Position numbers and translations under genes: made by a program. The notes beneath the pieces are model-generated. The model was not told the DNA's origin. It searched no databases and saw nothing but the letters and a program-made list of their open reading frames with translations. From Chromobacterium piscinae (GTDB taxonomy: Bacteria > Pseudomonadota > Gammaproteobacteria > Burkholderiales > Chromobacteriaceae), in NCBI RefSeq assembly GCF_021129175.1, contig NZ_JAJOHV010000022.1, positions 88,719 to 152,718 of the forward strand: DNA of 64,000 nt, read 5' to 3'. Positions 1 through 8,292 of this stretch are shown here, one piece after another. Each line of letters begins with the position of its first letter. The first letter of the stretch is position 1.

Positions 1-642
1 GAGGTCGAGAAGATGATCGTCACCGAGGGCGCGCTGCGCGACGGCGTGCTCTACGATCTGCTGGGCCGCCAACGCGAGAAGGACATGCGCGACAGCACGG
101 TGGCGCTGTTCAAGCGCCGCTACCATGCCGACACGCAGCAGGCCGAGCGCGTCAACCAGCTGGCCGAGCGCCTGTACCGGATGCTGGCCGGCGAGGACGT
201 GGACCAGGACATGCTCAAGCGCCTGTCGTGGGCGGCCAAGCTGCACGAGATCGGCCTGACCATCGCCCACACCGCCTACCACAAGCATTCCGCCTACATT
301 CTGCAGAACGCCGACATGCCGGGCTTCTCCAAGCGCGAGCAGGCCACGCTGGCGGCCATCGTGCTGGGCCACCGCGGCGACATGGGCAAGATGGCGCAAT
401 ACATCAGCCAGCCGGCGTTGTGGCAGGCGGTGGTGGCGCTGCGCGTCGCGGTGCTGTTCTACCGCAGCCGCATCAACGCCGCCTTGCCGGCCGAGCTGGA
501 CCTGCGGCAGCATGCGCGCGGCTTCACGCTGTCGCTGAGCGGAGACTGGCTGGAGGCCAATCCGCTATCGGCCAGCAGTTTCCAGCAGGAAGTGGGCCAG
601 TGGAAGAATGTCGGCTTCCAGCTCGACATCGTGCAGAAATAA
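1..642 (+). CDS. ppx: Exopolyphosphatase, C-terminal part (cut by window edge)
   Basis: Open from base 1 in frame 1, so the gene starts left of the window; 213 residues are visible. The family hydrolyses inorganic polyphosphate from chain ends (Ppx/GppA). The visible part is the C-terminal helical HD-like domain: it opens with EGALRDGVLYDLLG, typical of the end of the ASKHA ATPase-like core, and continues with the histidine-rich stretch HEIGLTIAHTAYHKHSAYI characteristic of Ppx. It ends eight bases before the chosen start of the CorA gene. The catalytic N-terminal domain cannot be inspected. GppA is the alternative, but the C-terminal pattern fits Ppx better. Confidence 0.9.
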   Translation, partial: EVEKMIVTEGALRDGVLYDLLGRQREKDMRDSTVALFKRRYHADTQQAERVNQLAERLYRMLAGEDVDQDMLKRLSWAAKLHEIGLTIAHTAYHKHSAYILQNADMPGFSKREQATLAAIVLGHRGDMGKMAQYISQPALWQAVVALRVAVLFYRSRINAALPAELDLRQHARGFTLSLSGDWLEANPLSASSFQQEVGQWKNVGFQLDIVQK

Positions 643-649
643 GCCGCCG

Positions 650-1714
650 ATGCGCCATCCGGAATTGAAGGAGAGGCTGCCGACGCTGGGCGAGCAGGCG
701 GGGACGCTGCTGCCGGTGGGCGAGGCCAAGCACGCGGGCACCAAGTTGTCGCTGTTCGACTTCTGCGCCGACGAGGCGATCGAGCTGGCCGACCTGCCGC
801 TGGCCAATCTTGCCAGCTACCGCCGCCGCGGCGAGGTGCTGTGGCTCAATGTCTACGGCCTGAGCGACGCCGCCGCCATCCAGGCGATAGGCGAACGCTT
901 CGGCCTGCACCCGCTGGTGCAGGAGGACATCCTCAACGCCCGCCAGCGGCCCAAGCTGGAAGACTACGAAGACTATCTGTTCCTCGCCTGCCGCGTGTTC
1001 GATTACCAGCAGGGCGGGCGGCTGCAATCCGACCAGATGTACCTGGTGCTGGGCGACGGTTTCGTGCTGTCGTTCCAGGAGAAGCCCACCGGCGTGTTCG
1101 AGCAGGTGCGCGAACGGCTGCGCAAGGGGAGAGGGGCATTGCGCCGGCGCGGCGCCGACTACCTGGCCTATTCGCTGCTGGACGCCATCATCGACGACTA
1201 CTTCGGCGTGCTCGGCCAGTTCAACGACAAGGTGGAGCGCACCGACGGCCAGCTGCTGGCAGGGCGCGACAACGGCGTGCTGCGCCAGATCCAGCGGCTG
1301 AAGCGCGATTGCCTGAAGCTCAGGCGCGCGCTGCTGCCGCTGCGCGAGGTGCTGCTGTCGCTGAACCGCGGCGACGAGGAGCGCTTCGGCGAGGATACCC
1401 GCGTCTATCTGCGCGACGCCTACGACCACGTGGTCCACGTGCTGGAGTCGCTGGAGATGAACCGCGAGATGGTCGGCGACATGATGGACCTCTATCTGTC
1501 CACCCAATCGCACCGGCTCAATCTGCAGATGCGGGTGCTGACGGTGATCACGATGATCTTCATGCCGCTGACGCTGATCGCCGGCATCTACGGCATGAAC
1601 TTCGAGTACATGCCGGAGCTGAAGTGGCACTACGGCTACTTCATCGTGCTGCTGGCGATGGGCGGCATTTCCGCCGGCATGAGCTGGTGGTTCTGGAAGC
1701 GGCGGTGGATTTGA
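650..1714 (+). CDS. CorA family magnesium/zinc transporter (ZntB-like or CorA)
   Basis: 354 residues from the ATG at 650 (MRHPELKERL). An in-frame upstream start at 608 would overlap ppx by 35 bases and adds a sequence unlike the family. Layout is a soluble alpha/beta N-terminal domain, a long helical stalk, and two C-terminal membrane helices separated by the signature YGMNF (the GMN selectivity motif), ending in a basic tail. This architecture forms a pentameric divalent-cation channel in the inner membrane. Transport of Mg2+, Co2+ or Zn2+ is known for the family; the metal used here cannot be read from sequence. No clear ribosome-binding site precedes the start, which is consistent with translational coupling to ppx. 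Confidence 0.9.
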   Translation: MRHPELKERLPTLGEQAGTLLPVGEAKHAGTKLSLFDFCADEAIELADLPLANLASYRRRGEVLWLNVYGLSDAAAIQAIGERFGLHPLVQEDILNARQRPKLEDYEDYLFLACRVFDYQQGGRLQSDQMYLVLGDGFVLSFQEKPTGVFEQVRERLRKGRGALRRRGADYLAYSLLDAIIDDYFGVLGQFNDKVERTDGQLLAGRDNGVLRQIQRLKRDCLKLRRALLPLREVLLSLNRGDEERFGEDTRVYLRDAYDHVVHVLESLEMNREMVGDMMDLYLSTQSHRLNLQMRVLTVITMIFMPLTLIAGIYGMNFEYMPELKWHYGYFIVLLAMGGISAGMSWWFWKRRWI

Positions 1715-1792
1715 CGCTCTATCTTCGCGGTGCCATCATGAATCGAAGCTTAAATAGGCTATTGATTTTAGTGAGAATTACGGGAGAGAGCC

Positions 1793-2026
1793 ATGAAGCC
1801 GTTTTCGGTCCATGCAATCTGGGACGATGACGCCGGTGTTTGGGTGGCCAGCAGTAAAGATGTACGAGGGCTGGTCGCAGAAGCGGCTACGCGTGAGGAA
1901 CTGGTGGCCATGCTTAAGGCTCGCATTCCGGAGTTGCTGGAGCTGAATGATCAGCCTTTGCCCGAGGGAGAGATTCGTTTTCGTCTGAAATCGGAACAGG
2001 TCTCAACCGAGGTAATTTGTGACTGA
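1793..2026 (+). CDS. HicB-like antitoxin (DUF1902 family)
   Basis: 77 residues, preceded by a good ribosome-binding site (GGGAGAGA). The HicB partial RNase H-like fold is seen in FSVHAIWDDDAGVWVASS, followed by VRGLVAEAATREELVAML, the usual 'interpretation of input plus helix' arrangement of DUF1902/HicB proteins. It lacks a C-terminal DNA-binding extension (longer HicB proteins carry an HTH or RHH domain), so autoregulation, if any, would have to be by another route. It overlaps the downstream toxin gene by eight bases. The antitoxin-first order is the reverse of classical hicAB. Confidence 0.82.
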   Translation: MKPFSVHAIWDDDAGVWVASSKDVRGLVAEAATREELVAMLKARIPELLELNDQPLPEGEIRFRLKSEQVSTEVICD

Positions 2027-2213
2027 CTTTACCGCTGCGGTAAAGACAAAGTTGAAGGAGCATGGCTGCCGCTTTGATCGCCAAGGGAAAGGCGACCACG
2101 AAATCTGGTATAGCCCCATCACAGATACGAAATTTCCGGTGGATAGCAGTATTCGGTCCAGGCATACCGCCAATGAGATCATGAAGCAGGCGGGCATCCA
2201 CCACCATTTCTGA
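2019..2213 (+). CDS. HicA-like mRNA interferase toxin
   Basis: 64 residues from a GTG start that overlaps the end of the antitoxin gene, indicating translational coupling. HicA toxins are small double-stranded-RNA-binding-fold proteins whose single histidine cleaves mRNA. Here the conserved segment is FDRQGKGDHEIWYSP, in which the histidine of the G-K-G-x-H motif is present, so the toxin looks intact. A second conserved block near the C terminus (RHTANEIMKQAGI) matches the family ending. The two genes form a complete type II toxin-antitoxin unit closed by a hairpin at 2228. Confidence 0.85.
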   Translation: MTDFTAAVKTKLKEHGCRFDRQGKGDHEIWYSPITDTKFPVDSSIRSRHTANEIMKQAGIHHHF

Positions 2214-2227
2214 TAGCGAATCATGTC

Positions 2228-2260
2228 AATCAGCCGGCAATGCACCGGCTGATTGTGTTT
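2228..2260. terminator. Bidirectional terminator between hicA and pncA
   Basis: Perfect 10-base stem AATCAGCCGG / CCGGCTGATT (2228-2237 and 2245-2254) with a 7-base loop, followed on the plus strand by GTGTTTT. It lies between two convergent genes. Confidence 0.75.
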
Positions 2261-2892
2261 TACACCTCGTCGGAGCGCAGCCGCTTGACGCCGGCCTGGC
2301 GCATCTTCATCCAGGCCTCGGCCAGCGAGCCGTCCATGTCTATCGCCCGGCAGGCATCCTCCACCACGAAGGTCTCGAAACCCGCGGCGCGGGCGTCGAT
2401 GGCGCTCCAGGCGACGCAGAAATCAGTGGCGAGACCCGCCAGCCATACCTTTTTGACGCCCAGAGCGTTCAAGTAAGCGGCCAGGCCGGTGGTGGTGGCG
2501 CGGTCGGCTTCGACGAAGGCGGAATAACTGTCCACCTGGGCGTGGACGCCCTTGCGCACGATTAGCCGGGCATGTTGGGTCTCCAGCTCGGAGTGGAAGC
2601 CGGCGCCATGGCTGCCGGCGACGCAGTGGTCCGGCCACAGCGTTTGCGGGCCGTAGGGCAGGTCCAGGCTCTGGAAGGGCTGCATGCCGGGATGGCGGGA
2701 GGCGAACGACACGTGCCCGGCCGGATGCCAGTCCTGGGTCAGCACCACGTTTTCGAACAGCAGCGACAGGTGGTTGATCAAGGGCACCACTTCGTCTCCG
2801 CCCGGCACGGCCAGCTCGCCGCCCGGACAGAAACTGTTCTGCACATCCACCACCAGCAATGCGCAGTCGGCACCATAGCGTTTCAGGGGCAT
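2260..2892 (-). CDS. pncA: Nicotinamidase
   Basis: 210 residues, the normal length. Converts nicotinamide to nicotinate and ammonia in NAD salvage, in the cytoplasm. The isochorismatase-fold triad is complete: Asp16 in VVDVQNSF, Lys114 in VRKGVHAQ and Cys159 in LATDFCV. Metal ligands are visible in TQDWHP (Asp54, His56) and PDHC (His89). The N-terminal CPGGELAVPGGDEV segment is typical of PncA proteins. Convergent with the HicBA pair and divergent from copA. This assignment is firm because of the metal-site motifs that general isochorismatases lack. Confidence 0.95.
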   Translation of the reverse strand: MPLKRYGADCALLVVDVQNSFCPGGELAVPGGDEVVPLINHLSLLFENVVLTQDWHPAGHVSFASRHPGMQPFQSLDLPYGPQTLWPDHCVAGSHGAGFHSELETQHARLIVRKGVHAQVDSYSAFVEADRATTTGLAAYLNALGVKKVWLAGLATDFCVAWSAIDARAAGFETFVVEDACRAIDMDGSLAEAWMKMRQAGVKRLRSDEV

Positions 2893-2982
2893 GGGACTAC
2901 CTTGTTGTTGTCGTCTTCCATCTTGTTAACACGGGCAGGCCCGCGGGTAAAGGGGGAGCGGGTCTTTCCACTCTTGCGTTTA

Positions 2983-2999
2983 ATACCCCATGGGGGTAT
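2983..2999. promoter_or_regulatory. Candidate CsoR-type copper operator upstream of copA
   Basis: Inverted repeat ATACCCC/GGGGGTAT around a CATG centre, 21 bases before the copA start. It resembles known type 2 CsoR-family operators (a G/C tract flanked by TA). No CsoR or CueR gene is in the window, so the regulator would have to be encoded elsewhere. CueR operators look different (spaced 19 bp -35/-10 with CTTCC/GGAAG), which favours CsoR. Inference from pattern only. Confidence 0.55.
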
Positions 3000-3019
3000 A
3001 ACGAAGGCAGGAGGATGCG

Positions 3020-5365
3020 ATGACACAATCCCTGTTGACGCTGCCGGTCGCCGGCATGAGCTGCGCCGCCTGCGCGGCCCGCATCGAGAAGCAGCTGAAC
3101 CGCATGGACGGCGTGGAAGCGGCGGTCAGCTTCGCCAATGAAAGCGCCCAGCTGCGCTACGACCCGGACCAAACCAAGCCGCAGCAACTGGTGGACGCCA
3201 TCGTCCGCTGCGGTTTCGATGTGCCGCGCCAGACGCTGGAGCTGGGCATCGGCGGCATGAGTTGCGCCGCCTGCGCGGCCCGGCTGGAAAAGGCGTTGGG
3301 CCGATTGCCGGGCGTGGAGGCCAGCGTTAACTTCGCCGCCGAGTCGGCGCGGGTGGATTTCTTGCCAGGATTGATGGACCGCGACCGGGTGCTGGATGCG
3401 GTGCGCAAGGCGGGTTTCGAGCCTTTGTTGCGCGAGGATGGCGGCGGCGAGGCCGAAGCCGCCGCCCGCTACCGCCGCGAGTTGGCGTGGTTCGCCGCGT
3501 CGGCGTTGCTGACGCTGCCTTTCATGGTGGAAATGGCGGCGATGTTTGCTGGCGGCCACCACGGCTGGCTGCCCAGGATGTGGCAGCTGGCGCTGGCGAC
3601 GCCGGTGCAGTTCATCGTCGGCTGGCGTTTCTACCGCGGCGCCTGGCAGGCGTTGCGCGGCGGCGTCGCCAATATGGACGTGCTGGTGGCGCTGGGCACC
3701 AGCATGGCCTGGCTGCTGTCGGCTGCGGTGACCTTGTTGGAGCTTGAGGGCCAGCATGTGTATTTCGAGGCCAGCGCGGCGGTGATCACGCTGGTGTTGC
3801 TGGGCAAGCTGCTGGAGGCGAGGGCCAAGGGCAAGACCTCGGCGGCGATCGCCGCGCTGGTGAAGCTGGCACCCCGCACCGCCCGCGTCGAGCGCGATGG
3901 CGAGCTGGTCGAGGTGGCGGTGGACAAGCTGCAGCGCGGCGACGTGGTGGTGGTGCGCCACGGCGACAGCCTGCCGGTGGACGGCGAGGTGGTGGGCGGC
4001 CAGGCTTGGCTGGACGAGAGCATGCTGACCGGCGAGAGCCGGCCGGTGGCCAAGCAGGCCGGCGACAAGGTCTACGCCGCCACCCGCAACCAGGACGGCA
4101 TGCTCAAGGTGCGCGCCACCGGCGTCGGCGGCGATACCCAGCTGGCCGAGATCGTGCGCATGGTGGCGGCTGCCCAGGGCAGCAAGGCGCCGATCCAGCG
4201 TCTGGCCGACAGCATTTCGGCGGTATTCGTGCCGGCGGTCAGCGCGGTGGCGCTGCTGACTTTCCTACTGACCGGCTGGCTGAACGGCAACTGGGCGCAG
4301 GCCCTGATCCACGCGGTGGCGGTGCTGGTGATCGCCTGCCCGTGCGCGCTGGGCCTGGCCACGCCGACCGCGGTGATGGTGGGCGTGGGCAACGGCGCGC
4401 GCCGCGGCATCCTGTTCCGCAACGCCGCGGCGCTGGAGCAGGCCGGCAAGGTGGACGTGCTGTTGGTGGATAAGACCGGCACGCTGACCGAGGGTCGGCC
4501 GACCCTGCGCCACGCGCTGGCGCTGGACGGTGATGAAAACCGGTTGATCCAGCTGGCCGCCAGCGCCGAAGCCGGCTCCGAGCATCCGCTGGCCCACGCT
4601 TTGCTGCAGCGGGCGAAGGAGTCGGAACTGCCGCTGCTGGCCTGCGAGCGTTTCCGCGCCGATGTCGGCAACGGCGTCGAGGCCGCGCTGCCGGGCGTGG
4701 GCACGGTCAAAGTGGGCGTGCCGTCCTGGATAGGCCTGGACCTGCCGGCCGAAGCGGCCGTCTGGCCGCTGGAAGGATGCACGGTGGTGGCAGTCAGCTT
4801 GGACGACAAGCCGCTGGGCCTGCTAGCGCTGGCCGATCCGCTGCGCGGCAGCTCCAAGGGCGCGGTCGCCGCGCTGCGCGGGCTGGGCGTCAAGGTGGTG
4901 ATGCTGACCGGCGATCATGAGAGCACCGCGCGCAGCATCGCCGCCGAGGCCGGCATAGACGAATGGCGCGCCGGCATGAAGCCGCAGGACAAGGCCGATG
5001 TGGTCAAATACTGGCAACAGCAGGGCAGTAAGGTGGCGATGCTGGGCGACGGCGTCAACGACGCGCCGGCGCTGGCCGCGGCCGACGTCAGCCTAGCGAT
5101 GGGCGCGGGCTCCGACGTGGCCATCGCCGCCGCCGACATCACGCTGATGCACGGCGACCTGGCGCACGCGGTGGACGCCATCCGCCTGTCGCGCGCCAGC
5201 CTGGCCAAGATTCGCCAGAACCTGGCTTTTGCCTTCGTTTACAACGTGCTGGGCATTCCGCTGGCGGCCGCCGGCATGCTGAACCCGGTGATCGCCGGCG
5301 CGGCGATGGCGGCGAGCTCGGTGTCGGTGGTGTCCAACTCTTTGCTGCTTCGGCGCTGGCGCTGA
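3020..5365 (+). CDS. copA: Copper-exporting P1B-type ATPase
   Basis: 781 residues with an AGGAGG-like ribosome-binding site. Pumps Cu(I) out of the cytoplasm. Two N-terminal heavy-metal-binding domains, each with GMSCAACAAR, lie at about residues 7-70 and 75-140. Then follow membrane helices, the actuator motif TGES, the transport-site CPC in IACPCALGLATP (about residue 439), the phosphorylation motif DKTGTLTEG (about residue 484) and the hinge GDGVNDAPA. All catalytic elements are present. The CPC motif together with two CxxC domains marks a Cu+ rather than Zn2+/Cd2+ pump. The small chaperone gene follows after 38 bases, making a copZ-like pair. Copper induction is suggested by the palindrome just upstream. 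Confidence 0.96.
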   Translation: MTQSLLTLPVAGMSCAACAARIEKQLNRMDGVEAAVSFANESAQLRYDPDQTKPQQLVDAIVRCGFDVPRQTLELGIGGMSCAACAARLEKALGRLPGVEASVNFAAESARVDFLPGLMDRDRVLDAVRKAGFEPLLREDGGGEAEAAARYRRELAWFAASALLTLPFMVEMAAMFAGGHHGWLPRMWQLALATPVQFIVGWRFYRGAWQALRGGVANMDVLVALGTSMAWLLSAAVTLLELEGQHVYFEASAAVITLVLLGKLLEARAKGKTSAAIAALVKLAPRTARVERDGELVEVAVDKLQRGDVVVVRHGDSLPVDGEVVGGQAWLDESMLTGESRPVAKQAGDKVYAATRNQDGMLKVRATGVGGDTQLAEIVRMVAAAQGSKAPIQRLADSISAVFVPAVSAVALLTFLLTGWLNGNWAQALIHAVAVLVIACPCALGLATPTAVMVGVGNGARRGILFRNAAALEQAGKVDVLLVDKTGTLTEGRPTLRHALALDGDENRLIQLAASAEAGSEHPLAHALLQRAKESELPLLACERFRADVGNGVEAALPGVGTVKVGVPSWIGLDLPAEAAVWPLEGCTVVAVSLDDKPLGLLALADPLRGSSKGAVAALRGLGVKVVMLTGDHESTARSIAAEAGIDEWRAGMKPQDKADVVKYWQQQGSKVAMLGDGVNDAPALAAADVSLAMGAGSDVAIAAADITLMHGDLAHAVDAIRLSRASLAKIRQNLAFAFVYNVLGIPLAAAGMLNPVIAGAAMAASSVSVVSNSLLLRRWR

Positions 5366-5403
5366 AGCTTTAACCAACTTTTGTTCTAACGATGGAGATG
5401 AAC

Positions 5404-5613
5404 ATGGCAGAACTGGTTTTGAACATAGACGGCATGACATGCGGCGGCTGCGTGAAGAGTGTGACCGGCGTGCTGAACGGCATGGCCGGCGTCAGCGATG
5501 CCCAGGTGAGCCTGGAGGAAAAACAGGCGCGCGTGGCTTACGACGCTGAAACGGTATCGCCTGAGGAGCTGGCTGCGGCAGTCGCGGATGCAGGCTTCGA
5601 TGTGACATTCTGA
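5404..5613 (+). CDS. copZ: Copper chaperone, CopZ-like HMA protein
   Basis: 69 residues from ATG 5404, chosen because GGAG lies seven bases upstream; the in-frame ATGs at 5392 and 5398 have no such site. A single ferredoxin-like HMA domain with the metal motif GMTCGGCVKSV near the N terminus and the ending AGFDVTF typical of these chaperones. It would deliver Cu(I) to the CopA N-terminal domains and probably shares the copA transcript. The generic alternative is an unassigned heavy-metal-associated protein, but the position directly after copA supports the copper role. Confidence 0.88.
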   Translation: MAELVLNIDGMTCGGCVKSVTGVLNGMAGVSDAQVSLEEKQARVAYDAETVSPEELAAAVADAGFDVTF

Positions 5614-5632
5614 TTTCCCGCGCAATCGCCCG

Positions 5633-5666
5633 GACCGTCTCGTCGCCCTGCGGGGTCGGGACGGTC
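5633..5666 (+). terminator. Possible weak terminator after copZ
   Basis: Stem GACCGTC / GACGGTC with a long, partly paired loop, followed by TTCGCCATTTTG. The T-run is poor, so this is only a possible transcription end between the convergent copZ and DUF190 genes. Confidence 0.35.
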
Positions 5667-5693
5667 TTCGCCATTTTGAGCCAAACCCCGGCC

Positions 5694-6011
5694 TTACTTC
5701 TCTCCCAGCATGCCGTATTCCACCGGCGTCTTCACATAGAACACCTTGATGCCTTCGCCGCGCAAGCGGTCCAGCAACAGCTCGGCCTCCTGCGAGCTGA
5801 GCGCCATCGTCACCTCCTCGGGCTGGTCGGCCAGCTCGAAGAAGCGGGCGGCGTGGATGCGGCGGTCGCCGCCGAAGCCCTCGCTGGCGGCGAACAGCGT
5901 GGCGCCGCCTATGCCCAGCCTGTGGGCTTCCTGCAAGATCCATTCCGCCAGCGGCACACCGTGATGGCGGTGTCCCTGCTGGGTGAAGAACGACAGTTGG
6001 TAGCCTTGCAT
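5694..6011 (-). CDS. DUF190 family protein
   Basis: 105 residues. The family is a PII-like small fold of unknown biochemical role, often encoded next to the fluoride channel gene crcB. Visible conserved features are an N-terminal QLSFFTQQGHRHHGVPLAEWI block, the Gly-rich strand GIGGATLFAASEGFGGDRRIHAARFFELAD, and VKTPVEYGML at the C terminus. Complete and apparently functional. No crcB is nearby, so a fluoride link is not supported by context here. Convergent with the copper genes and followed at a distance by a minus-strand peptidase gene. Confidence 0.85.
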   Translation of the reverse strand: MQGYQLSFFTQQGHRHHGVPLAEWILQEAHRLGIGGATLFAASEGFGGDRRIHAARFFELADQPEEVTMALSSQEAELLLDRLRGEGIKVFYVKTPVEYGMLGEK

Positions 6012-6122
6012 CGCGGGGGCTCCAGGAGACGGATCACGGTTGGGTCGTGCTGTCGGCGGGCATGTCGTCCGCCGACACCTGCATTGTAGACCCGGCCGCC
6101 GTGGCGGGCGGCCAGAGCGTGC

Positions 6123-8018
6123 TCAGCGGATGATGCCAACCGGGTAGAGGTAGCGGTTGCTGTCGGCGAACGGCGTGCGCTCGTAGAACCAGTTGAGCCG
6201 GGCGTTGCGGTCCTTGGCGAACTTGGGGTCGGACTTGAGCCTGGCGGCGAAGGCTTTGCGCAGTTCCGGGCTTTCCGCCAGCATCCGCCGCGCCATTGGC
6301 TCCATCACATAGGCTTCAGGCGCTTCGGCCGAGGTCAGGTTGGCGTTGAAGAAGCCCCAGCTGAGGAAGGAGTCCGGGCTGGACGGCTCCAGCAGCACCA
6401 TGGCCAGCGCGCCCAGCGGCTGGTCGGGGTTGATCAACACCGAGCCGGCCGGATAAGTGACCTTGCGCGGCATCGCCACCGGCTTGCCGCTGATCAGCAG
6501 CCGGCCTTCGTAGCCGGGAATCTTGTCGGCCGATTCGCGGTCCGGTTCGAACGGCGTGCCCAGCTTGACCTCGTCCAGCCGGTAGGCGGTGACGTCCAGC
6601 GCGGTCGGCTTGTCCAGCGTGGTCATGGCGATGCCGTGCGTCTTCAGCCTGTCTATCACTTCCCGCCATTGCGCCGGCACCACGTAGGCCTTGGGCCGCG
6701 CGACGACCAGATCGGGCTCGGATTGCGGCGTGATCGGGATCTTGTAGTCCTGCGGCTGGTTGCTCCAGCGCACGATCTTGTCGCCGGTGATCGGCGATTG
6801 CGCCTTGTCGAATTTCACGCCCTTGAAGTCCACCATCTGCGGCTGGCCGTCGGCCGCTTTCCAGGTCAGCGTCACGTTCTTGGGCCGCGCCGCGCGGTCA
6901 GCGGCGATGGCGGCGCGCAGGCTGTCCCGATTGGCGGCTACGCTTTCCAGGATGGCCTTGTACAGCGCGTAATTGCCCAGCACCTGCTGCTTGTACGGCT
7001 TGAGCGCGTGCAGCTCCACCAGGATGGCGGGGATGCCGCGCACGTCGGCGTACTGGTTGGAGAAGCGCGCCAGATCGCTGTAGTAGGGGTAGTAGCCCTT
7101 GCCGATGTCCTCGTTGTCGTTCATCGAGATGCAAACGTTGGGTTCGTGGCCGTAGGCGCGCAGCTGGCTGTAGACATAGGGCGTCATCACTTGGTCCATC
7201 CAGCGGCTGGACGCCAGCGACCAGCCCTGGCCGTTGTTGCAGTAGGTGACGTCGTACTGGTAATTGACGCCGTCGGTGCTGTGGGTGTCGATGAAGAAGT
7301 CCGGCTGGTACTGGCCGAGCACGCGCGCCACGTTGCGGATTTCCGGGCTGTCCAGTTTGGCGAAGTCGCGGTTCAGGTTGAGGTTGCGGCTGTTGACGCG
7401 CCAGCCGGTCTCGTCCGGACCATTCTGGTTGATGCGGCCGTATTTGCCATAGCGCACGTCGCCGTCGATGTTGACGGTGGGAACGAACAGGATGTTCACC
7501 TTGTCCAGCAAGGCGCGCTGCGCGCCGCCGACGGTCAGGTCGCGCAGCAGCATCAGGCCGGCGTCCTTGCCGTTGGCTTCGCCCGGGTGGATGCCGGCTT
7601 CGATGTAGACCGTCGGCTTGCCGGAAGCCTTGAGTCCGGCCGCGGACTTGTCGGCGCTGCTGGACGCCACCGCCATCATGAACGGCCGGCCCTCGCCGGT
7701 TTTCTCTTGCAGCTCGGTCAGCTGGATCAAATCGGGCTTCGCCGCCGCCAGCTTTTGCAGATAGGCCAGCGTTTCCGGGTAGGGCGGCGTGTGGGCGAAA
7801 CCGGAGGCTTCTAGCGGCGTGGCCCAGGGATCGTCTTTGGTTGCGGCGAACTGCTGGCTTTTGCCGTTCCAGGGAATGTCGGGCGGCAGCACGCGCTGGC
7901 CGGCGGACTGGAGAAACTGGCCGGGATCGACATAGTCGGGCGCGGCCGGAGAGGCGCCGGCGGGCAGGCTGGCCAGCGCGGCGGCGAGAAATGTCAGCGA
8001 AGGGAGGAGGCGGCTCAT
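6123..8018 (-). CDS. Secreted M14 family zinc carboxypeptidase
   Basis: 631 residues with a GGAG ribosome-binding site and a cleavable signal peptide (residues 1-22, ending LPAGASPA). M14 metallopeptidases remove C-terminal residues using one zinc. The ligands are visible: HPGE (His and Glu) in EAGIHPGEANG and the third His in FFIDTHSTDG. The catalytic Glu is probably in PAILVELHALKPYKQQ. About 230 residues follow the catalytic domain and look beta-rich, as in long bacterial M14 enzymes annotated as periplasmic or secreted. Divergent from the S9 peptidase gene, with a shared 270-base promoter region. Substrate unknown. Confidence 0.88.
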   Translation of the reverse strand: MSRLLPSLTFLAAALASLPAGASPAAPDYVDPGQFLQSAGQRVLPPDIPWNGKSQQFAATKDDPWATPLEASGFAHTPPYPETLAYLQKLAAAKPDLIQLTELQEKTGEGRPFMMAVASSSADKSAAGLKASGKPTVYIEAGIHPGEANGKDAGLMLLRDLTVGGAQRALLDKVNILFVPTVNIDGDVRYGKYGRINQNGPDETGWRVNSRNLNLNRDFAKLDSPEIRNVARVLGQYQPDFFIDTHSTDGVNYQYDVTYCNNGQGWSLASSRWMDQVMTPYVYSQLRAYGHEPNVCISMNDNEDIGKGYYPYYSDLARFSNQYADVRGIPAILVELHALKPYKQQVLGNYALYKAILESVAANRDSLRAAIAADRAARPKNVTLTWKAADGQPQMVDFKGVKFDKAQSPITGDKIVRWSNQPQDYKIPITPQSEPDLVVARPKAYVVPAQWREVIDRLKTHGIAMTTLDKPTALDVTAYRLDEVKLGTPFEPDRESADKIPGYEGRLLISGKPVAMPRKVTYPAGSVLINPDQPLGALAMVLLEPSSPDSFLSWGFFNANLTSAEAPEAYVMEPMARRMLAESPELRKAFAARLKSDPKFAKDRNARLNWFYERTPFADSNRYLYPVGIIR

Positions 8019-8292
8019 CGTATGCTCCGGGAGTGAGGATCGCGCCAGCTTACGCCTTGTGTCGTTGGTTTCCGGTTATCTGATTCATCCTGCTTGATGG
8101 CTGTCAAATGCGAGATGCTTCCTGCTTTTTTCTTGTGGTTTTTGTTATGAAAATTTTAATTAAGCATAATTCCATTTGCATGTTGATGGCTGGGTGGCCT
8201 GGCAGTACCATCATTTTTCCGCGCGAAACCGCGCTTGGCGCCGGGCCGCTACGATGGCCGGATTCCACGTCCCTATCAAGAAAGAAACCGTG

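Noticed and set aside
524..1630. Long minus-strand frame opposite corA, and similar long frames opposite copA, the peptidases, ilvD, glyA and the usher
   Set aside because: They are antisense shadows due to high GC at third codon positions; compositions are His/Arg/Gln/Ala-biased and match no family.
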